Origin: a bacterium
GTDB lineage: Bacteria; UBP14; UBA6098; B30-G16
DNA: 11,121 nucleotides
Direction of reading: 5' to 3'
NCBI GenBank assembly: GCA_030620455.1
Contig: JAUXEQ010000024.1
Span: 1-11,121 of the forward strand
Position 1 is the stretch's first letter. Each line of letters opens with the position of its first letter. Below the pieces are notes generated by a model. The model worked only from the letters and a program-made list of their open reading frames with translations, had not been told where the DNA came from and ran no database searches. Below, piece by piece: positions 6,058 to 11,121 of this stretch. The position numbers and the translations under genes were made by a program.

Positions 6058-8870
6058 TGATGAGAAAGTTTGTTTTATATATAATATTAATGCTTTCATT
6101 CGGGCTTTGTTTTGGTGATAGATTTTTCGCATACCAAGAACACCAATACGAAAAAATTCTAAACGGAATACCCGAACACCCACTTAAAATTAGAAGGGAT
6201 ACCGTTATCAATCGACTGAAATCCTTTCACAGTGGGCAACAAGCAGAAATAATTGGATTTTTAGAAAATCTTATGTCATCTGGTCAGGTATATTCCTTTG
6301 AACCTTTATGGATTGCAGATATTATTATTTTCCATACCAATATTGAAACATACGATTACATACGAGCAATTTACTCAAATTATTCCTTTTCAATAGATAA
6401 CTTACAATACGCCGAGATTTCTGATATCCTATCAACTGATGAAATTCTGTCACTACCTCCTGATACAGTATATTGGAATTTAGATTCACTAGATATACCT
6501 ATTGTATGGAAAACATACGGCAGCTATGGCAGCGGTGTATTAGTTGCAACACTCGACACCGGTACTGAACCATGGCACAAGGAATTCTCAGATAAAATTT
6601 GGAACAATCCGAAGGAAGGAATAGTTTATGATAGCACCGACGCAGATACTAATGGCTATATCGATGATATTTGGGGATTCAATTTCTACGATACAACTTC
6701 ACACCCATACGACGATCGGGGTCATGGCACACATGTTTGTGGCACAATTCTCGGAAAACATGGGATTGGTATAGCTCCAGATGCTGATATTTTATCGGTT
6801 AAGGTTCTCAATCACAGAGGACGAGGATACCCCTCGGATGTCTGGAGAGCCACGCAATATGTTACTGCAATGGATGCTCAGGTAGCCAATTATTCTATTG
6901 GATGGCGTGACACAAGCACAGTAATTCGCAATGCGTGGCGAACAGTCATGAAAAACGCAATTACTGCAGGTTTAATTATTGTTGTTGCAGCTGGTAATGA
7001 AGGAGGAAGATACGGTGCTCCAAGAAATTTAAGACTACCGGGTGAAGTACCAGAAGTTATAACAGTCGGCGCTGTCGATACGATTCTTAATTTAGCACCT
7101 TTTTCAAGTGTTGGTCCTGTCGAATGGCCAGATTACACGTACCCATCAGGATTACTGAAACCCGATATTGTAGCCCCTGGTGTTTCAATCTACTCAGCAT
7201 GCCCTTCGGGTAATTATTATCTATCGAATGGTACATCGATGGCTGCTCCTCATATTACAGGCATATGTGCACTGTTAAAGCAATTCTATCCCGAAATAAC
7301 TCATGATGAGATAAAAGCAGCAATTGAATCGTCCGCAGTGGATAAAGGACCTTTTGGAAAAGATTCGCTTTACGGTAGCGGACTTGTCGACTTATTTGAA
7401 GCCTATAATGAAATTGGAGATTGGAACGAAATTGATTGGTCTTCCACAAAAAAAGGCACACTGATTGTTGAACCTTTTTCCCTGAGATTTTTTGGTGATT
7501 CTGGCACAATTAGACTTCCGGATTCAAGCGAAAGATTAATTTTCTTTTGTGAGAATTATGAACCTGAAACAGTCAATTTTAATCCTTCCGAAACTCTATA
7601 TTCTTTTTCTCTATCTGCAGCAACAGAATTTGTCATTTATACAGGAATAATGGATTTCGAAACAGGTGATCCTATCGATGCTATGGTTATATTCAATGAC
7701 GACACTGTTGAAGTCGATGGTTTCGATGAAATATCTATTGCTAACTTTCCAACAATGGTTTGGGCAACCGCAGAAGGCTATTCAATGGATTCATTTTCGA
7801 TTGATACCGATGATGAATGTTTATTTCTTTTTTTACATAGCTGCATAAATTTTGAGGATGCAGTATTTACCGCTCATACTGGCGACTGGGAATGGGGTGA
7901 TCCTACTTCTGGGCCAAAGGCTGCAAGAAGTGGTGACAATCTCTGGGCTACATCTCTGGCAGATACGTATTCAAATTCTTCAGATTCATGGCTTAAAAGC
8001 CCTTGGTATGATGTAGATTCTTCAGCAGCGCTTTTCATATGGCAATGGTTTTACAGCGAGGCAACCAAAACCGGTTTCTGGGATGGTGGAAATGTCTCTG
8101 CAAATTTCGGGGATGGATGGGAAGTTATCTATCCAATAGGCGATTATACATGTTGGCTGGATGATTATAACAAAGTTATGCCATGGCAAGCTGCATTCTC
8201 TGGTGTGAATATGGGTAATCAATGGCACCAACGGATTTTTGATCTTCAAATTGCTGAATCTTGCTCCGTAAGAATAGGCTTTCATTTTTCCTCTGATGAT
8301 AATACACCATACGACGGTTGGTACATCGATGACTTTTGTCTTGCAAAAAGAACTGTCAGAGAACCTATTATAACCGACATAATAATAAACAGAGACACAG
8401 TATGGGCTTTGGCATACGGTGTAAGCGCTTCGTTAGCTGAAATCGAACTGAATATTGGAGACACTCTCGACTTGGCAATGGATCAGCTAAGTTGCGATAC
8501 ATTTATGATAATACTTACAGGTGATCCTGGAGATACTATTACTTTTCAAGTCAAAGCTACTGACGAAGATGGCAGAACTGATACGCAACCACCTGAAACC
8601 ACATTAATTGCTATAATCCCTCCTGTGAATATTATTGAAGCGAAAAATGTAAATAAAACATTTAACATAAAACAACTTGGTAACACAATCGTATTTCAAG
8701 GGGAGAATGCATTAATTGAAATTTTTGATACGCGTGGTAGAAAAATTTTCGAGAAAAAAATTACTAAAAATGAAATATTATCTTGGCAACCTGAAATTTC
8801 AGGTATATATATAATCAGAATCAAAGATAATTCGTCAATTATTACAAGAAAAGTCAAATTCATTAAATAG
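6057..8870 (+). CDS. Secreted S8 (subtilisin-like) serine protease with beta-rich C-terminal domains and T9SS-like sorting tail
   Basis: A signal peptide (residues about 1-20) and a propeptide-like region (to about 150) lead into an S8 domain (about 155-450). Its triad is complete: Asp167 in L-D-T-G, His223 in R-G-H-G-T-H-V, and Ser394 in N-G-T-S-M-A-A-P, with oxyanion Asn314 in A-A-G-N-E. A D-x-D-x-N-G-x-x-D-D loop near 195-204 looks like a calcium site. Next come a beta region, a CarboxypepD_reg-like module (about 528-597), a MAM/immune-inhibitor-like module (about 600-765, ending in W-Y-I-D-D), a fibronectin-like stretch, and a final 75-80 residues with the I-x-I-F-D-x-R-G-R ... G-I-Y-I-I-R-I pattern of T9SS type A sorting domains. 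It is probably exported across the outer membrane and held at or released from the surface. Overlap with lptE is one base. Its substrate is unknown; the protein encoded next is a possible partner. Confidence 0.92.
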   Translation: MMRKFVLYIILMLSFGLCFGDRFFAYQEHQYEKILNGIPEHPLKIRRDTVINRLKSFHSGQQAEIIGFLENLMSSGQVYSFEPLWIADIIIFHTNIETYDYIRAIYSNYSFSIDNLQYAEISDILSTDEILSLPPDTVYWNLDSLDIPIVWKTYGSYGSGVLVATLDTGTEPWHKEFSDKIWNNPKEGIVYDSTDADTNGYIDDIWGFNFYDTTSHPYDDRGHGTHVCGTILGKHGIGIAPDADILSVKVLNHRGRGYPSDVWRATQYVTAMDAQVANYSIGWRDTSTVIRNAWRTVMKNAITAGLIIVVAAGNEGGRYGAPRNLRLPGEVPEVITVGAVDTILNLAPFSSVGPVEWPDYTYPSGLLKPDIVAPGVSIYSACPSGNYYLSNGTSMAAPHITGICALLKQFYPEITHDEIKAAIESSAVDKGPFGKDSLYGSGLVDLFEAYNEIGDWNEIDWSSTKKGTLIVEPFSLRFFGDSGTIRLPDSSERLIFFCENYEPETVNFNPSETLYSFSLSAATEFVIYTGIMDFETGDPIDAMVIFNDDTVEVDGFDEISIANFPTMVWATAEGYSMDSFSIDTDDECLFLFLHSCINFEDAVFTAHTGDWEWGDPTSGPKAARSGDNLWATSLADTYSNSSDSWLKSPWYDVDSSAALFIWQWFYSEATKTGFWDGGNVSANFGDGWEVIYPIGDYTCWLDDYNKVMPWQAAFSGVNMGNQWHQRIFDLQIAESCSVRIGFHFSSDDNTPYDGWYIDDFCLAKRTVREPIITDIIINRDTVWALAYGVSASLAEIELNIGDTLDLAMDQLSCDTFMIILTGDPGDTITFQVKATDEDGRTDTQPPETTLIAIIPPVNIIEAKNVNKTFNIKQLGNTIVFQGENALIEIFDTRGRKIFEKKITKNEILSWQPEISGIYIIRIKDNSSIITRKVKFIK
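8631..8867 (+). other. C-terminal T9SS type A-like sorting module of the S8 protease
   Basis: The last roughly 79 codons form an Ig-like beta module. A strand ends in I-F-D-x-R-G-R, followed by a Lys-rich strand, then S-G-I-Y-I-I-R-I and a basic tail. This spacing and these motifs are those of Por/T9SS type A sorting domains, which are recognised by the type IX outer-membrane translocon. No translocon genes are in the window. Confidence 0.65.
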
Positions 8871-8873
8871 GAG
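8869..8873 (+). promoter_or_regulatory. Strong Shine-Dalgarno AGGAG for the FG-GAP/vWA gene
   Basis: AGGAG overlaps the last two bases of the TAG stop of the protease gene and sits six bases before the ATG at 8880. It is the best ribosome site in the window. It fixes the start of the last gene and suggests that gene is translated efficiently and independently. Confidence 0.75.
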
Positions 8874-8879
8874 ATTATT

Positions 8880-11121
8880 ATGAAAAAAATTTCACTTGTT
8901 TTAGCTCTAATTATTCTTGTTGGATTTTCCTATGCCTCATTCACGTTAGAGTGGCTCTATCCTCTTTCACCCGCAGAAAAAGATTCATTTAGGTTCACAT
9001 ATGATCGTCTACTCTACGGGGCAAGTGCAGCCTTAGTTGACCTTCCAGGCGTGAATTCAGTAGGCTCAGATCCAAACAATTGGCTTGAAATTGTAGTTGG
9101 AAGCGATGAGATTTGGAACTTTGAGGACCCAGAGGATACCTTATCCAATGGGTTATGGCGATGTCTCGATGGACAGGGAAATCTCGAGTGGTCTATAGGT
9201 ACTAAAACAGATGAATCAAGAAGTTCTGTGGCGATTTGCGATTTTTATGGTGATGATGGATTTCCAGATATCATAGGTGGTACAACAAGTGGTTGGTGTG
9301 TTGAAGCTATGGACAGATTTGGCAACTTCCTATGGACATTTCCTTCACCACCAGTAATATCGGGACCATTTGCATGGCACTCATCTCCTGCCGTGGCTGA
9401 TTTCCTTACGCGACCACCGGGTTTGGAAATTATAATAGGTTGTAATGCATACAATCTTTTGGCTGCTATATCTCACTGGGGCGTGTGGTGTTTTCAGGCT
9501 GATCCCTCTGACAGTGTGGATGAAGGTATTATTTCCCCCGGTTGGGCAGATTATCCAGCACCCCATTCTCCAGGTGGCGTCGATGGTACAGATTGGGATG
9601 TTATGTGGTATCGGGAAACTAATGCACCAATAATTTCAACTCCGTGTGCTACTGATATAAATAGCGACGGTCTATTGGAAATAATCATTGGTGTAGGATA
9701 TTCAATCGGTATACCTTTTGGATCCGACGATGGAAAAATCCTCTGCCTTAATGCCCAAAACGGTTCGATTTTATGGTCGGTTCAAACTGACAGTCATGTT
9801 ACTGCTTCCGCTGCCGCAGGCGATCTCGATTCCGATGGCGATATCGAAATTGTAATTGGATCACTCGATGGAAAGTTATATTTCATCGATGGCGATGAAA
9901 ATGCTAATGGAATAATAGACCCATCAGAAATGGCAATTTATACAGGATCGGGCTGTATTTATTCCTCACCTGCAATCGGAGATGTTGATGGTGACGGCAA
10001 ATACGAAGTCGTAGCTGCTGTCGGAGACGGTAAATTAGGTTCATTTACTTACGATGTCGCTGGTGATAGTGTTATTGTAGAATGGTTAATCGACCTTGGT
10101 GATTCAATAATTTCCTCACCTGCTCTTGCTGGAGCAGCTAGGGATATTAAACCGTGGACGCATTTCAGAAAAAATCCTGAAAGAACAGGATTATACATCC
10201 CTACAGGATTTAAACTACATATATATATTACAGCAGATAAAAGTGAAGTCTGTAGCACATGTAGCACAGGATTTAGAAACAGTGGTTATTTATTTGATAT
10301 TTCTGGGGATGGTGAAATACTTGACAGCGTTAGATTGGGCAAAACAGTATTCACATCACCCGTAGTAGCCGACATAGACAAGGATTGCGAGCTTGAACTG
10401 GTTATAACTGGTGCAAATTTCGATACAACTTCACCCTCTTTAGATGGTCCGGATACAATATTTTGCTATAATACCGGTTTTATTGTTGAGGGATGTGAAA
10501 ATCTTGTTAAACCTCATATAGCTGAGGTTTCCACGGAAGGCTGTTCTCTAATTTACACTACTGTATGCGTTTATGATGAAAATTCGCATTATATTCGAGG
10601 TTTGGAAATAAATAACTTCTTTTTTACAGAAAACGGTGGTCCAATAATGCCTCCCAGACTTACAATGCTCAATGAATGTCCACCGGAAACTCAATTCGTC
10701 GACGTAGTGTTTTTGTTTGATCTATCAGGCAGTATGGACGACGAAATAGCACTTATGAGAGCTCATGTCCCAGAATTCGTTAACGCTATTACAGATGTGG
10801 ATTATAGAATAGCAATTGTAAATTATAATGGTTGTCCAACAGAACCCTCAGGCATATGGGCAATTGTGAAAACTTCATTTACAGGTCCCACTGCCTGCGA
10901 TTTAGACCTTGTATCTGGTCCAGACATTTGGGCACATGATTCCGTTGAATTTGCGTGTCTTTTCGATGCATGTATGGAAATGTTTGCTTGGCCATGGACT
11001 ATGAGAGGTTCTGGTTACGAGGATCAATATGGGGCTATTGCAAGAGCTAATGTATTTTTAACTTATAGACCTTATGCAAGAAAGGTTTTCGTTCTCCTAA
11101 CCGACGAAAGACCTATCGTTC
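8880..11121 (+). CDS. Large secreted FG-GAP/VCBS beta-propeller and von Willebrand factor A protein, 3'-truncated
   Basis: The reading frame runs unbroken from the ATG at 8880 to the window end (747 full codons). A signal peptide (M-K-K, then a hydrophobic run to about residue 20) marks export. Residues about 110-510 contain six recognisable FG-GAP-type repeats with the S-P-A-x-x-D-x-[DN]-x-D-G-x-x-E-I-x-x-G pattern, plus one degenerate copy, so the region is probably a calcium-binding beta-propeller. Between repeats lies a W-x-x-F-R-x-N-P-E-R-T-G motif common in such proteins. An Ig-like linker follows (about 550-605), with V-Y-D ... G-L-E ... N-F-F-F-x-E, as seen before many vWA domains. 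A vWA domain then begins with MIDAS residues Asp614-x-Ser616-x-Ser618 and reaches L-L-T-D-E at about 739-743. Such proteins are cell-surface adhesins or matrix proteins. The C-terminus, any sorting tail and the total length lie outside the window. Confidence 0.85.
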   Translation, partial: MKKISLVLALIILVGFSYASFTLEWLYPLSPAEKDSFRFTYDRLLYGASAALVDLPGVNSVGSDPNNWLEIVVGSDEIWNFEDPEDTLSNGLWRCLDGQGNLEWSIGTKTDESRSSVAICDFYGDDGFPDIIGGTTSGWCVEAMDRFGNFLWTFPSPPVISGPFAWHSSPAVADFLTRPPGLEIIIGCNAYNLLAAISHWGVWCFQADPSDSVDEGIISPGWADYPAPHSPGGVDGTDWDVMWYRETNAPIISTPCATDINSDGLLEIIIGVGYSIGIPFGSDDGKILCLNAQNGSILWSVQTDSHVTASAAAGDLDSDGDIEIVIGSLDGKLYFIDGDENANGIIDPSEMAIYTGSGCIYSSPAIGDVDGDGKYEVVAAVGDGKLGSFTYDVAGDSVIVEWLIDLGDSIISSPALAGAARDIKPWTHFRKNPERTGLYIPTGFKLHIYITADKSEVCSTCSTGFRNSGYLFDISGDGEILDSVRLGKTVFTSPVVADIDKDCELELVITGANFDTTSPSLDGPDTIFCYNTGFIVEGCENLVKPHIAEVSTEGCSLIYTTVCVYDENSHYIRGLEINNFFFTENGGPIMPPRLTMLNECPPETQFVDVVFLFDLSGSMDDEIALMRAHVPEFVNAITDVDYRIAIVNYNGCPTEPSGIWAIVKTSFTGPTACDLDLVSGPDIWAHDSVEFACLFDACMEMFAWPWTMRGSGYEDQYGAIARANVFLTYRPYARKVFVLLTDERPIV
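9222..10409 (+). repeat. FG-GAP-like protein repeat array (six clear copies, one degenerate)
   Basis: Copies of a roughly 20-codon motif start near 9222, 9381, 9636, 9801, 9960 and 10350, and a degenerate one starts near 10110. Copies at 9636, 9801, 9960 and 10350 keep the Asp-rich calcium loop (D-x-[DN]-x-D). The copy at 9222 has a variant loop, and the copy at 9381 replaces the loop with a Pro-rich turn while keeping S-S-P-A and E-I-I-I-G. The copy at 10110 keeps S-S-P-A but loses the acidic loop. Repeat spacing is uneven (roughly 150-255 bases). The repeats are conserved at protein level and diverged in DNA, so they do not look like a recent tandem expansion. Confidence 0.75.
10716..11121 (+). 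other. vWA domain with MIDAS motif (partial)
   Basis: The strand F-L-F is followed by Asp-Leu-Ser-Gly-Ser (bases 10719-10733), the metal-ion-dependent adhesion site signature. A G-x-G-Y-E-D segment near 11009-11026 and L-L-T-D-E near 11094-11108 match the later MIDAS-side segments of vWA folds. The fold is cut by the window end. A Cys-rich insertion lies between the first and last motifs. Confidence 0.75.

Noticed and set aside
6087..6116. Possible lipobox at the Cys near the end of the protease signal peptide.
   Set aside because: The residue before the Cys is Leu, not a small residue, so lipoprotein processing is unlikely and signal peptidase I cleavage fits better.
10126..10365. A + strand open frame in another phase inside the FG-GAP/vWA gene, which could hint at a frameshift.
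   Set aside because: The 8880 frame stays open through this region with propeller motifs before and after it, so there is no frameshift and the alternative frame is a shadow.
9222..10409. Repeated motifs considered as a DNA-level tandem repeat or CRISPR-like array.
   Set aside because: The similarity is in the protein, the DNA copies are diverged and spacing is irregular; it is a coding beta-propeller.

Overview
The window reads as one strand-uniform, gene-dense stretch of a Gram-negative bacterial genome. It holds nine protein genes, all on the + strand, and the first and last are cut by the window edges. The base composition is AT-rich by eye. An LptE-type outer-membrane lipoprotein shows a lipopolysaccharide-bearing outer membrane. 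A subtilase with a C-terminal module resembling type IX secretion (T9SS type A) sorting domains, plus a large FG-GAP/vWA surface protein, points to the Fibrobacterota-Chlorobiota-Bacteroidota (FCB) superphylum or a related candidate phylum such as Cloacimonadota or WOR-3-like lineages. This placement is an inference from gene style; there is no rRNA or marker gene in the window.

Layout. Bases 1-765 hold the 3' part of a multi-spanning membrane protein of the TauE/SafE-DsbD-like transporter type, with a soluble C-terminal domain. Bases 762-1949 hold a membrane-anchored divergent polysaccharide deacetylase (YibQ/DUF610 type) that has lost its expected metal ligands. Bases 1921-2442 hold a single-domain PTS EIIA type-2 protein with its phosphorylatable His but no EIIB or EIIC nearby. 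Bases 2439-3839 hold a polysaccharide flippase, 3832-4305 a HycI-type hydrogenase maturation protease, 4326-5576 imidazolonepropionase (hutI), 5584-6057 an LptE lipoprotein, 6057-8870 a secreted S8 serine protease with several beta domains and a T9SS-like tail, and 8880-11121 a secreted FG-GAP beta-propeller plus vWA protein, open at the window end.

How they fit together. Neighbouring genes overlap by 1 to 29 bases or are separated by at most 20, so long polycistronic transcription is likely. Much of the block concerns the cell envelope: deacetylase-like protein, flippase, LptE, surface protease and surface adhesin-like protein. Three metabolic or regulatory genes without their usual partners sit among them: EIIA, hydrogenase protease and hutI. 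No tRNA, rRNA, CRISPR array, insertion sequence or convincing terminator was seen. No non-coding stretch exceeds about 20 bases. The strongest oddities are the substituted active site of the deacetylase homologue, the EIIA that lacks the second conserved His, and the paired secreted protease and propeller/vWA protein at the right end.
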